64,000 nucleotides of DNA from Antedon bifida (lineage: Eukaryota; Echinodermata; Crinoidea; Comatulida; Antedonidae). The notes beneath the pieces were generated by a model. It searched no databases, had not been told where the DNA came from, and saw nothing but the letters and a program-made list of their open reading frames with translations. The stretch is from the NCBI GenBank assembly GCA_963402885.1, contig OY727095.1, forward strand, positions 29,889,001 through 29,953,000, in the 5' to 3' direction. Positions within the stretch are counted from its first letter, which is position 1, and each line of letters opens with the position of its first letter. Positions 10,030 through 20,316 of this stretch are shown piece by piece. The position numbers and the translations under genes were made by a program.

Positions 10030-11640
10030 CAAACATTAATTACTGTAATTGTATTCCATTTATTGGTTTCAACACACAGAAACAATTATAATAAATTAGC
10101 ATCGAAAAATAGTTGCAACCAAACATCAAAGCAGCAAATAATAAAAATGTGTATCCGATGATATAGCATTAAGATAGAGAGACTTGGCTTGGTAAAACTA
10201 TGCATCAGATTCTGGCATATTAAAATTGATCTACTAATATAAACAATTTTAATTGTATTTTAAAAGGTAAATAGTTAAAAATACATGAAACATAATATAA
10301 TGAAAATGTATTAATAGGACATAGAAATATGTGATCTTAAATACAAGGTTAGATGATCCGTTTTTACATTGCATTTATTACTTGAAACTATATTATAATA
10401 TAGGTCACTTTCATGTTTCCTTTTTTATTTATGCCTAGCTCCAATTGTAGTAGCATGCTAGTTAACAGTACGATGACATCTTCTATCAAAATTATATGAA
10501 CAGTAAAATATATAAATCATTATATCAAAGATAAACAAAAATAGTATATGTATCAACAATTGCTAAAACCTTTTCCTATACTAGTTTACCTCCGCCAAGG
10601 AGGTATGTAGTTGATCGTGTGTGTCTGTTTGTTTGTCTGTTTGTTAGCAAGACTATTACTCAAAAATTTATTGCAAGATCTTTACCAAAATGAAGGACCA
10701 CTTCATTAATTTTTGGAGGCAATCTGGACCACTTTTTAGTATTATTTTTAGACCTGTTAGTGTTAAAAGATAGGATACAATTTTCAAAATCCGGCAAGCA
10801 GTCTTAAAGTAAGAAGTAAACTGAAGTTGCATTTTCTCGAGAACTACTTGTCCAAAAACTTCATTTTTTTACAAGAGACAAGAGTAATTTGTGATTTGTA
10901 ATTTTAAAAAATAATTTGATTTAATGTACAGGTTTTTGATACGAGTAGTTTAAAAAAAACCAGTAGACGTTAGAGTGCCGTTCTAGTGTTCAATAGTTAT
11001 TTACTTTGATTACATTGTACCTAGAGGTACCATGTTGAATTTTATAATGAAATAAAATGTAACAAAATCAACTTAAAACCGTTCTACAAATATATATATC
11101 ATATTGAAATGTCAGTCAAAATAACATGTATTTTGGCAATTGCTAAACTTCTAATATTATACTATAAATTACTATTACTAGTGTCAACTTTTGTTTAATT
11201 TGATTAAATTGTACCTAGAGGTAACAGGTTTAATACAATACACCTGATATAAATCAACAAATGATCATAATAGTTAACTGTGTAATTTACTGAATGAATT
11301 TTGAATCAACTCATTGACAGAGAATATCCTTCAATCCGTATTGATATACATTTATGACATTTAAACATATATTTACAGTTGTAGATGATTTTACATTGTC
11401 TATAACATGTAAAATATCTGAAATACATTTCTTGCTAGACAACAAAAAGTAAAAACTATAAAATGTACATTAATATTTGAAATGTACTATTTAAAACTTT
11501 AAAACAATGCTTGTACATTATGCTTCAAGTCAGCTGATTTGTTTATTTTCTACTTCTTATTAACCTTTAACTGGAATTATTTAATTTCTTGTTGTTTTCA
11601 TGTTTTTCAGATATTCAATAATTAAATAAATACAATCTAT
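10030..11640. repeat. Duplicated 3' flank, copy 2, ending in a TRIM gene 3' fossil
   Basis: Homologous to the 3' flank of gene A (1360-2740). The similarity runs on to 11600-11635, where ATTCAATAATTAAATA corresponds to the last codons (KIFNY and stop) of the TRIM-NHL exons, then stops. The true 3' end of gene B is 1.7 kb further on. A previous array member was therefore deleted here down to its last few codons, or the flank was copied with that small piece. Confidence 0.6.
10581..10985. mobile_element. Short interspersed element, CCTCCGCCAAGGAGG type
   Basis: About 400 bp absent from the matching position in copy 1 (near 2020). It opens with the palindromic CCTCCGCCAAGGAGG, followed by runs of GTCTGTTTGTTTG, a form I know from dispersed non-autonomous elements in marine invertebrates. 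No coding capacity. The exact end is uncertain. Confidence 0.5.
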
Positions 11641-12004
11641 AGGCCACCAAATGTGGTAACAATACAAAAAAGGTTCTCAAATCTTAACATTGTTCGAATT
11701 ACAACAATTATGAAGGTTGATAATTAATTATTTAAAACATACTGTAAATAGCATAAGAAAATTATAATTTAAATAATAAGTACGAGATTAGTAACAACCT
11801 TAAAAAGAAAATCATTATATGTAAATTAACTTCTTTAAACAACATTTGTCTATACTATAAAATTTAATTATCAATAAGATTTCATTGTACTGGTATTAAA
11901 CTTCCAACATTTCAAAATAATTAAGAATTCAAACTTTTATTAAAGAGTGTATTTTACACAAATACACATATAATATAAATAACATTACAAAGTTAAGGTT
12001 ATCT

Positions 12005-12781
12005 AACTTTTTATATATAACCTATCGTATGCAGATGACATGGTGCTTATATCACCTTCTGCATCATGTTTGCAACATTTAATTAAAATGTCTGAATGCT
12101 TTGCGGCCAAAAATTATATTGTTTACAATGCTAAGAAATCATCGTGTATGTTAATCTGTCCTAAGTCAGGGAGGATTCAATTGAAACCTATTATTGCCAT
12201 TAATGGAAAAAGTTTAGAATATGTTGACTCAACCACATATCTTGGTCATCTTATCTCCTTGGATTTATGTGATGAGTTCGATATAAAGCGGCAATACAGA
12301 TCTTTGTGTATCCGAGCCAACTCCTTGGTCAGAAAATTTAGTATGTGTTCTATCAATGTAAAATATGTTTTATTTAGAACATTTACATTGTGTAAATATG
12401 TATTGTGCTACATTATGGTGCAACTATAATCAGGGTACCTTGCGATCTCGCCAGGTATGCTACAATAATGGTTTAAGAATGTTGCTACAAAGGCCTCGAC
12501 ATTGCAGTGCCAGCCTTATGTTTACGGAATGTAGAATTCCTTTTTTTTATGAATTGTTAAGAAAATCAATATATGGCCTGATGGGTAGACTAAATGCAAG
12601 CGAAAATGTTTAGCCTCAACGATTATAAGCAACGTCTTAGTTAAGTCGAAGATGCTCTCCAGGTGGAATGCCATCCTGAGATGAGTAGTAGTAATTAGTC
12701 TTGTTTATTTTATTTCATTTATATGTAATTTTTACTTTCTATGGACCAGAGATTCTGAAATAAAAGATTGAATGAATGAAT
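12005..12781 (+). mobile_element. 5'-truncated LINE: reverse transcriptase C-terminal part
   Basis: The plus strand starts in the reverse transcriptase catalytic region (SYADDMVLIS at about 12022-12052), continues through NAKKSSCMLICPKSG and YLGHLISLD, and after a frameshift near 12400 through GLRMLLQRPRHCSAS. A 3' tail of GAATGAATGAA follows AATAAAAGATT. This is the typical 3' end of a target-primed, 5'-truncated non-LTR retrotransposon with a short tandem tail. It is inactive: no endonuclease, only part of the RT, and frame broken. Confidence 0.85.
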
Positions 12782-12942
12782 ATATACCATGTTAAAAGCA
12801 ATACTTATCTGTTTACTTTTGAATATAGACTTCATAATAAAACATAACTGAATTGAAATTTGTATATTAAAAATAAAAAGTTAAAAATTGAAATATTATT
12901 CATTTAACAAAATTTTACAAAGAGATGTCATGTGATTATTTT

Positions 12943-12973
<31 letters not shown>

Positions 12974-13328
12974 AAGAAAATTAATATAATATTTAATTAA
13001 ACATATAGTTAATATATGCTATTACTTATAAGCAATAAACAACAGAACATTTTGCACACTTGTTTTAACGAAGAAATATCGTGATTATTTCTTAGTTTAA
13101 ATGATTATGTAAAATATACGACAGTATGTGTAATTAAACAAAAGTTAATATACCAATATATATTAAAAAGCAACAAACAATTACCTAATATTTTTATAGT
13201 CAATTAAAAACATCAGATAAAAAAATTAAAAAGTTTATTAAAACAGTAAAATGGATCAGGTGATTGTTTTTGTTGGATCCATAAATTTGAGGTTTACTAT
13301 TGGTTTGCTTTAATGTTTTATAGTTATT
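12782..13328. other. AT-rich 3' flank of gene B
   Basis: Nothing coding seen. It contains an ATT microsatellite at about 12938-12970 and AT-rich sequence up to the gene B stop codon. Confidence 0.5.
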
Positions 13329-15482
13329 TCAATAATTAAATATTTTTACATTATTTGCTCTGTGGTTGCCAACTGCAACTCTTCGTGGTCTTTCAGAGAT
13401 TACAGCAATCCCTACTGGACAATCCAACCCATCATCTTTGTTATCTATTCGTTTAATGAATTTACCATTTTTATCAAATATTTGTAGTTTATTAAAACTG
13501 GATACTAGTATATTCCCATCCATATCTATAGTTATACCTTGAGGAGCATAGACTTTGCCATCTTCTTTACCATAGCCTACAACATTTTGTATCAGCATAC
13601 CATTAGCATTAAACTTTTGTATTCTGCTATTTTCAAATTCAACAACAATCACCTGACCCTCCTTTGTTAAAGCAACATCAAGTGGTTCTTTCATTTGACC
13701 TTTAAAACCTATCTTACCCAGATGACCACCATCATCAATATTGAATTTAAAAACACAGTGACATTCACGGTCTGCAACATATAGGATCCTAGTTTTTTGG
13801 TTTACTGTTAAGCCAGCTGGATATTTTAATACTCCTTTACCAAATGTTCGGTATTCATGATATTGATAATCACACATTACAACACATTTTTCTGATTTGT
13901 CGCTATACACCATGTGACCATTGCCTATTTGTTGCATTTGATTGACTTTGACATGTTGTGGTATTTGTATTTTAGAAACAAAGCCACCTGATTGATCAAA
14001 CTTTATTAAATCTTTACTGTAGCTTGACACTAGCATACACCCATCAGTATCTAATACTACATCTGCCACTTTTGCTGTTTTATTATGTTCTTTATACTCT
14101 GATATGTTATCTATAGTATGTACAAGTCCAAGAGGTTCCACTTTGATACTCACTGGTGAACCTATGACATGTGACATAGCTCCACCAATGATATCCATGT
14201 GCCAATATCCTTCCATTTTGCATCTACCTGTTATTATGTACCCTCTCTTTATGAGTGCTACTTCAGTGGCTGATTTCTCACCTAATGAGTTACTTATTGT
14301 GGCTGTTAATTGACCAATATCACTCTCTGCTATACTTGATACTCTCACACTAAATGGCTGTCCTTTTGTGACTGAAATGTTCTTGTCTTTTTTATTAACC
14401 TTGTATACACCACCAACAGTGATAAGTTTACCAACACCTTCATGATTCATTAACTCAACCAGCTTTGTAGATGGAATAAACTTGGGCGTCATTGTTGTTT
14501 TAGTAAATGATTTATCCAAATCTGCTGTTGCCTCAATTCCAATGACATTGATATTCATCTGATATGATGCAAGATTTTCTGTTTCTGTTGGTTTGTTCAT
14601 CATTTTATTGATTGAGTCCATCAATGAGTTTGCTTGTGTCAACTTTGATTCAATACTTTTAACTTGACTATTAAAAACTTTGTTTTGTTCTTCATAAATC
14701 TCTGTAAGATTTTCCATCAGTACCTTGGTTTCTTCCTTCACCTTTCGGATCACTGTACTCTCGTGAATTTCAATTGCTGTTCTGCTTAACTTCAAACTAG
14801 ATTTAAACTCTTTTCTTTTTTTGGTGATATCATCTAATCTTTTCTTTAATTTTCTCTCAATGCCTTCAACTTTTTCCATAGTTTCAGTAACATTTCGATT
14901 AATGTCATTCAGAGCTGTCTCCATTGAGATCACTTCATGTTTACTTTTATAGCAACTGAGAATATGTTTGCAATCCTCACATGCAGTAAGTTTGCAAGTA
15001 CAGCAGTAATACTCTTGTTTTTTATCAGGATGATGTAAACAGGTTGGTGAATCTTTGCTTTTTTCTTTTTCATTTGTATCCAGTGTATATAGTGAATGGT
15101 TCTTAAATGCAGGCACATCCTTATGCTGTTGGATGCACTGACCACACAGATACATTTCACAATTAGAGCAATGGTATAGTGGTTTATTTTTACAACTTGA
15201 ACATGTTTCTGGCTTTTCAGATTCAATCTTGCAAACAAATTGAACTATATAGCTTATCGTGTCATTACACTTTAGACTTTTCAAATCATCTATTTTAAAA
15301 TTGTACGAATGACGGCATTTTGGACATCTTATTTTGCCGCGCCTTATCATTAAATTTTGCAGGCAGTTAAGACAATAAGTATGAAGACACTTAAGCACTT
15401 TTGGATTTGTGAATCTTTGTAAGCAGATTAAACATTCCAGATCTCTTTTGTCAACAAACTTCAACACTGTTTTATCAGTTAT
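13329..15482 (-). CDS. Gene B exon 3: RING, B-boxes, coiled coil, filamin, NHL
   Basis: Last exon of gene B (predicted about 943 aa; residues 227-943). The acceptor is TTTTACAG before ATAACTGATAAAAC, entered in phase 0 from the linker exon. RING at about 243-282 is a complete C3HC4 (CLIC, KCLHTYCLNC, CPKC). B-box 1 at about 319-355 (CSSC..CSNC..CGQC..H), B-box 2 at about 373-415, coiled coil about 415-540, filamin Ig about 585-690 (ending SPVSIKVEPLG) and NHL propeller about 700-943. There is no ATG at the start of this exon: its first codon is ATA, and the nearest alternative start-like codon is GTG, so the protein must start in exon 1. This makes gene B the clearest DED-like/TRIM-NHL fusion. 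Expected role: cytoplasmic E3 ubiquitin ligase that oligomerises through the coiled coil and selects targets with NHL; the target is unknown. Confidence 0.88.
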   Translation of the reverse strand: MTDKTVLKFVDKRDLECLICLQRFTNPKVLKCLHTYCLNCLQNLMIRRGKIRCPKCRHSYNFKIDDLKSLKCNDTISYIVQFVCKIESEKPETCSSCKNKPLYHCSNCEMYLCGQCIQQHKDVPAFKNHSLYTLDTNEKEKSKDSPTCLHHPDKKQEYYCCTCKLTACEDCKHILSCYKSKHEVISMETALNDINRNVTETMEKVEGIERKLKKRLDDITKKRKEFKSSLKLSRTAIEIHESTVIRKVKEETKVLMENLTEIYEEQNKVFNSQVKSIESKLTQANSLMDSINKMMNKPTETENLASYQMNINVIGIEATADLDKSFTKTTMTPKFIPSTKLVELMNHEGVGKLITVGGVYKVNKKDKNISVTKGQPFSVRVSSIAESDIGQLTATISNSLGEKSATEVALIKRGYIITGRCKMEGYWHMDIIGGAMSHVIGSPVSIKVEPLGLVHTIDNISEYKEHNKTAKVADVVLDTDGCMLVSSYSKDLIKFDQSGGFVSKIQIPQHVKVNQMQQIGNGHMVYSDKSEKCVVMCDYQYHEYRTFGKGVLKYPAGLTVNQKTRILYVADRECHCVFKFNIDDGGHLGKIGFKGQMKEPLDVALTKEGQVIVVEFENSRIQKFNANGMLIQNVVGYGKEDGKVYAPQGITIDMDGNILVSSFNKLQIFDKNGKFIKRIDNKDDGLDCPVGIAVISERPRRVAVGNHRANNVKIFNY

Positions 15483-15748
15483 CTGTAAAATATAATATAT
15501 ATTTATATATAACTAACCATTTTTGTAAGGATTACCTGGATTTACAGTAGAAGAACATTAGAAAAAATATAATATTTATAATAATAATATATATTTATAT
15601 TTTGGTATAGGCCTACAAAATACCAATACTGTAGTGCTTCTCAATAAGATTTTCTTTGCATTAGTTAGTTATAAGGTATTTTGAGATCTGTGTAAGCATT
15701 TAATATAGTATATATTGTGTATAATTGTTGATAGTATTTGAGATTTAC

Positions 15749-15807
15749 CTTTGTGTTTGGGTCAAGTGAAGTAGTAGTAGTTGCAGTAGGTTGTCTGTCA
15801 GTATGGG
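15749..15807 (-). CDS. Gene B exon 2: Thr-rich linker exon
   Basis: A 59-nt exon, minus strand, acceptor CTCTTCAG, donor ACAAAG/GTAAAT. With the one nucleotide carried from exon 1 it makes exactly 20 codons, beginning THTDRQPTAT and ending DPNTK, and hands over at phase 0. Same borders and phase as the linker exons of genes A and E. Rich in Thr; probably a flexible spacer that could be phosphorylated. Confidence 0.8.
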
Positions 15808-16429
15808 CTGAAGAGCGAACAAAATTTACTTTCAATATTATAATCAAAAGCACTGTTTCATACAGACTGTTTAATGATGTGTAACTACATGTACAATTAA
15901 ATATATTCACTACAGTTCCGGCTGCCACGCACAGTATATTTTTAATAATATATAATGCTGGATATTGAAGAAATAGTACATTTTGTTTGTTATTTACCCT
16001 AGAAATAAAAGTACATTGCACCTAAAGTTTACAACACAATTTGTGAAGAACCTTTCACAGAATGTGTAAATGAATACCTAGCAGGTTATATTGTTGGTGA
16101 CAAAGCAAATACCCTTTTAAGTGACAATAGAAGGCCTTACTTTAGTGGTTTTCCTAAATGTCAGTTTTTTGACTGGCCTTGAAAATTAATTTTATCAATT
16201 AATAATTAGATTTAATCAGTTATAGGGCTAATTTAGCCCTAATATTGTTCAAAGTTTATGTTATTATAATTATTTAATTTCTTCCTGATGATATATACAG
16301 TAAGCTAAAGGTATAATTTGTATATGTCTAATTACCTAAAAGGTATTAAGATTTTGGTTACAAAATATATCTCTTCATAATGTTAAATTATGGTTTAGCT
16401 TTGTTTGAAGATTTAATGACTTAAAATTT

Positions 16430-16545
16430 AAGTTTAAGGCGCGTAGTGCTGAGGGAAATATATTCCCTTGAGCAAAATATCATTCCCTCGGGGGATGTCA
16501 AATCTTATATTTCACCTCTAAGCAGGCAATATCTGTATAATTAAA
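16430..16545. mobile_element. Solo end of the 17-20 kb inverted-arm element
   Basis: In intron 1 just past the exon 1 donor of gene B. It matches the inner ends of the arms at 17269-18167 and 19371-20316: TGACATCCC, the GGGAATGATATT word and TCTAAGCAGGCAATATCTG. It ends in a small hairpin of GGGAATATATTTCCC type. A truncated third copy of that element. Confidence 0.6.
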
Positions 16546-16564
16546 GCTTGAATAAGTAACTTAC

Positions 16565-17183
16565 TCTCAATTGTAATCCTGGTCTTTTCTCCTTCTGTAG
16601 ATGCTTTATCAGCAATGAGTTTGTGCTTCTTGTTCCTTTGTTTTATTTCCAACAAAATGTTGCCAGCGTTTTTATCAAGAAGCTTTGCAAAACGTTCCAT
16701 TGATTCATTTTCATTCACCAGATATTTATTGCTTTCCAGAAAGAATACAAAATCCCAAACATTGTTAAACCTGTGGTGACCTAGGTTGTAGTTGGCAAGC
16801 ATGCTTGATACCTTTGTTGTGTTTTGTTGTAAAGCTGCAAAAAGTCTTTTGCGATATTCTGTGATTGGTTTTCCCTTGGTAAAGTTGAACTCTTCATTGT
16901 TGTTTGGATGCTTCACTTTAAACTGTTCTATTAAATCTATTGCTTTCTTCTGTTCAGTTACTTTAGCAATGTCTAACAGAATTTCTATATCAGTAGGATT
17001 GTAATTAATACAACCTTTTGTTTCAAGTTCATTAAACCATTCAAGTGCTGGAACATCATCTCTACTTAATACCATTCCAGAGCAGTGGTCATTCAGCAGA
17101 AGTCTTAGCCACAAACGGTTCTCACCTTTATATCTATCACTTACACGTTCAAGCAATGTTTTAAATTCTTGTTTTGTTGCCAT
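16565..17183 (-). CDS. Gene B exon 1: DED-like domain
   Basis: First coding exon, 206 codons plus one nucleotide. The ATG at 17183 lies 1 nt after a TTTTCTAG acceptor, the same arrangement as in gene A and unit D, which fixes the start. DED-like region about 3-93 (FKTLLERVSDRY, LWLRLLLND, ALEWFNELETKG, IEILLDIAKV, AIDLIEQFK), then second block about 107-175 (YRKRLFAALQQNTTK, VWDFVFFLE, MERFAKLLDKN). The donor ATTGAGA/GTAAGTT leaves phase 1, matching the linker exon; reading through it adds 15 residues of intron and then a stop. Death-fold domains recruit partners by self-association. Here it would place a ubiquitin ligase on such an assembly, which is inference. Confidence 0.8.
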
Positions 17184-17268
17184 TCTAGAAAAGTATATTC
17201 AAAGTTTGAATGTCTAAAATTAAATATCTACAATATAATAAATGATACATACATACAATATTCACAAA

Positions 17269-18167
17269 TATTACATAGCCTATGTAAATACGCGAGCGTG
17301 ATTGGTTGAAACTGCATCACATGACTACCGCTGCAAGGATCGTAAATCGTATATATCCTCGAGAACGATGATATTGACTGAGTAATTTTTGCGTAATTAT
17401 CGTGTCCCTGTCATTAATCATATAAATTCTCGAGTACGATGATATTGACTGTGTAATTTTCGTGTGGCAACACTTGCGTTTGCCGATAAATAAACAAAAG
17501 TCATCTACTGGGTCTTGAACTTGCTATTAAATTGTCACTCCATCACAAGACAACGCTTTATGCGCTGCGCCACGCAACTTGCTTGAAGAAATTAATCATC
17601 TAAACTATTTAAACTATGCATACATAGCGCCCTCATTTATTTTTAGTCCTCCCTAGATGTGATAAAACACTGTTTGTGATTGGTTAATACTCACAGTAGT
17701 AACCGGTACGCGTGTGACGCACTGAACATCCAGTGATGATTCGGCTCGAAGAAGACGAATTATTATTTATTCGGCCTACCTGATAATATTATTATTATTA
17801 ATGTAGGCTTATTGATGGAAATTCTTCTGTTATTATTTAAACGACCTAGGCTAGTGAATATTTTATTGCCAAGGAATCATTAATTAGTAATTATCTGTAT
17901 ATTATTCTTCGAAAGGTAAGGTGTCTGGGCAGCTTGTTTACATACAATACAAAAAGGAGGCCTAGCATAGCTACCCGACCCAGCAGATATTCTACTTGTT
18001 GTTGGCTATGTAATATAACAGATATCGCCTTTTATATCGGTAAAATATAAGATTAGACATCACCTTGGGAATGATATTAAGATCTTATTCCCTCGATCAT
18101 AATATCATTCCCTCAGGGATGTCAAATCTTATATTTAACCTCTAAGCAGTCAATATCTGTATATTAT
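17269..18167. repeat. Left arm of large inverted repeat
   Basis: About 900 nt, the reverse complement of 19371-20316 with modest divergence. It begins ATTACATAGCCTATG and ends at GCAGTCAATATCTG. It contains a tRNA-like stretch (reverse strand), matched in the right arm near 20007. The two arms bracket the leader exon of gene B. They may be two separate insertions of one element in opposite orientation rather than a single fold-back. Confidence 0.75.
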
Positions 18168-18461
18168 CAATCATTGTTGCACTATTGGATTTTATATATT
18201 TAATATATTTACAGTAATTATCTATCTAAGTATTGTTTACATAAATAAGTCACCCTTGGTTGACTACCTTCACCCATACTATCAACATTTGTAGTTGATT
18301 GATATTGAAGTTTTACATTGATTAGTTTATTTTGAATTTTAAAAGAATGTCCTTTCTTTGAACAAGTAATATTATTTACAGAATCTTCCTTCTATTTCAG
18401 CATTATTATAGCAACAAGAAAATATCTTTTTAGTATTGTTAACTTAAGCATTACAACTTAC

Positions 18462-18690
18462 CTTATGTTTGTGTTTGTTTCAACTGAAATTAAACCATAG
18501 AAAAATAGAATTGTAAGACAACCAACCAGTATTTTTTATTACATACTGTACCTTTTGGTGCATACAGTAATGTAGTAATGGGAGGTTACAACAATGACGT
18601 GGTATGTTTACTCGCAAAACCAAAAAGTAGTCACTATAGTATAAACAAAATGATTTCTCAGCCATGAAGCTTGAATACAACCTTTGTGTT
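18462..18690 (-). other. Gene B probable non-coding leader exon
   Basis: A minus-strand segment ending in a strong donor AACATAAG/GTAAGTTG. It is similar to the corresponding segments upstream of genes A and D (CTTGAATAC, then a variable core, then the donor). A short ATG frame inside it is not conserved and stops. Probably 5' UTR; transcription would start near 18.7 kb, within the spacer between two inverted repeat arms. Confidence 0.45.
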
Positions 18691-18814
18691 GATATCTAAG
18701 CTTGAACCATAGATTAATAATGAAACTTTTTAAGTATAGTAAATTAACAAAAATATTATTGCAAAGTAAGAAAAGTGTTGTATATAATTATACAAATTAA
18801 TAATGAATGTTTGA

Positions 18815-18932
18815 GTGGAATGGTACAAATAATTTCATGAGGTGAAAGATGAAATTTTATTTTGATAAGGCGACAGCTGAGTGGAAATAGAATTTCATAT
18901 TTCACCTCATGAAATTATTTGTACCATTCCAC
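18815..18932. mobile_element. Hairpin MITE
   Basis: Perfect 33-bp inverted arms (18815-18847 and 18900-18932, starting GTGGAATGGTACAAAT) around a 52-nt loop, flanked by AATAATGAATGTT-type words. Similar hairpins occur at 59947-60090 and, weakly, 63570-63690, so this is a dispersed MITE family. Confidence 0.7.
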
Positions 18933-19139
18933 AAATATATAAACATGCATTATTTGTTTTATATATCTAGGAAGGCCTAATTTATTAATTAAGGCCTCTA
19001 GCCTATTAACCGCATATTTTATTTGTTTTTTTAGTCTGCATTATCATGAAATTCAGTAATTTCATCGTCACTCAACAAGAGCAACCGGACAGAACCATTG
19101 TTGTTAAGGCAGGTTAAGGCACGTCATGTGTTCCACTCT

Positions 19140-19310
19140 TCCTGCTGACTGTAAAATCACGAAAACTAAGACCCCCTCAGACCTAAGATCACGAAACCTA
19201 AGACCCAAGACCTTAGATTGCCAATAGTTCCCTTTCGCACCTGCCTTGTATTTTAACTTAATTAATTTATCCTGAATACCACACCTTAGAATTACTACTT
19301 TTATGAAGAA
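19140..19310. repeat. Segment with inverted counterparts at 20.8 and 21.5 kb
   Basis: The reverse complement of this stretch recurs in two pieces. One is at about 20815-20930 (TTCTAAGGTGTGGTATTCAG, then ACAAGGCAGGTG); the other, at about 21515-21590, is the GATCTTAGG/GGGGTCTTA words. This indicates an older inverted element into which the 19.37-20.32 kb arm was inserted. Confidence 0.6.
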
Positions 19311-19370
19311 GAATCAATAAAATAATAAATACATTTTACAGACGTTTTTCATGCAAATTTTGCATAGGCC

Positions 19371-20316
19371 TATTATACAGATATTGCCTGCTTAGAGGTG
19401 AAATATAAGATTTGACATCCCCGAGGGAATGATATTATGTTCGAGGGAATATATATATCCCGAAGCGGCAGCTGAGGGATATATATAATTCCCAGAGAAC
19501 ATAATATCATCCCGAGGGGATGTCAAATCTTATATTTTACCGATATAAAAGGCGATATCTGTTATATTATATAGCCAAGAACAAGTCTGCTGGGTTGGGT
19601 GAAGCTAGGCTAGCCTAGGCCTCCTATAGTATTTGTATTGTATGTAAACAAGCCTGCCTAGACACCTTACCTTGCGAAGAATAATATACAGATAATTACT
19701 AATTAATGATTCCTTGGCAATAAAATATTCACTTAGGGCTAGGTCGTTTAAATTAACAAAAGAATTTCCATCAATAAGCCTATTATTAATAATATTATAA
19801 TCAGGTAGGCCGAATAAACAATTCGTCTTCTTCTCTTCGAGGAGCCGAATCACCGGATGTTCAGCGCGTACTAGTTACTAGGTTACTACCGTGAGTATTG
19901 ACCAATCACAAACGGTGTTTCATCACATTTAGGGAGGACTAATAACAAATGAGGGCGCTATATATGCATAGTTTAAATAGTTTAGATGATTAATTTCTTC
20001 AAGCAACTTCCGTGGCGCAGTGGTTGAAGCGTTGTCTTGCGATGGAGTGACAATTCCACCCGAGTTCAAGATCCAGTAGATGACTTTTGTTTATTTATCG
20101 GCAAACGCGAGTGTTGCCACACGAAAATTACACAGTCAATATCATCGAACTCGAGAATGTATATGTTTAATGACAGGGGACACGATAATTACGCGAAAAT
20201 TACTCAGTCAATATCATCGTTCTCGAGGATATATACGATTTACGATCCTCGCAGCGGTAGTCATGTGATACAGTTTCAACCAATCAGGTTCACGTATTTA
20301 CATAGGCTATGTAATA
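19371..20316. repeat. Right arm of large inverted repeat, with tRNA-like core
   Basis: Reverse complement of 17269-18167. At 20007-20076 on the plus strand it has a tRNA-like box A (GTGGCGCAGTGGTTGAAG) and box B (GAGTTCAAGATCC), which suggests that the element carries or derives from a tRNA-type SINE. Near the inner end there is a nested hairpin of GAGGGAATATATATATCCC type. Confidence 0.7.
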
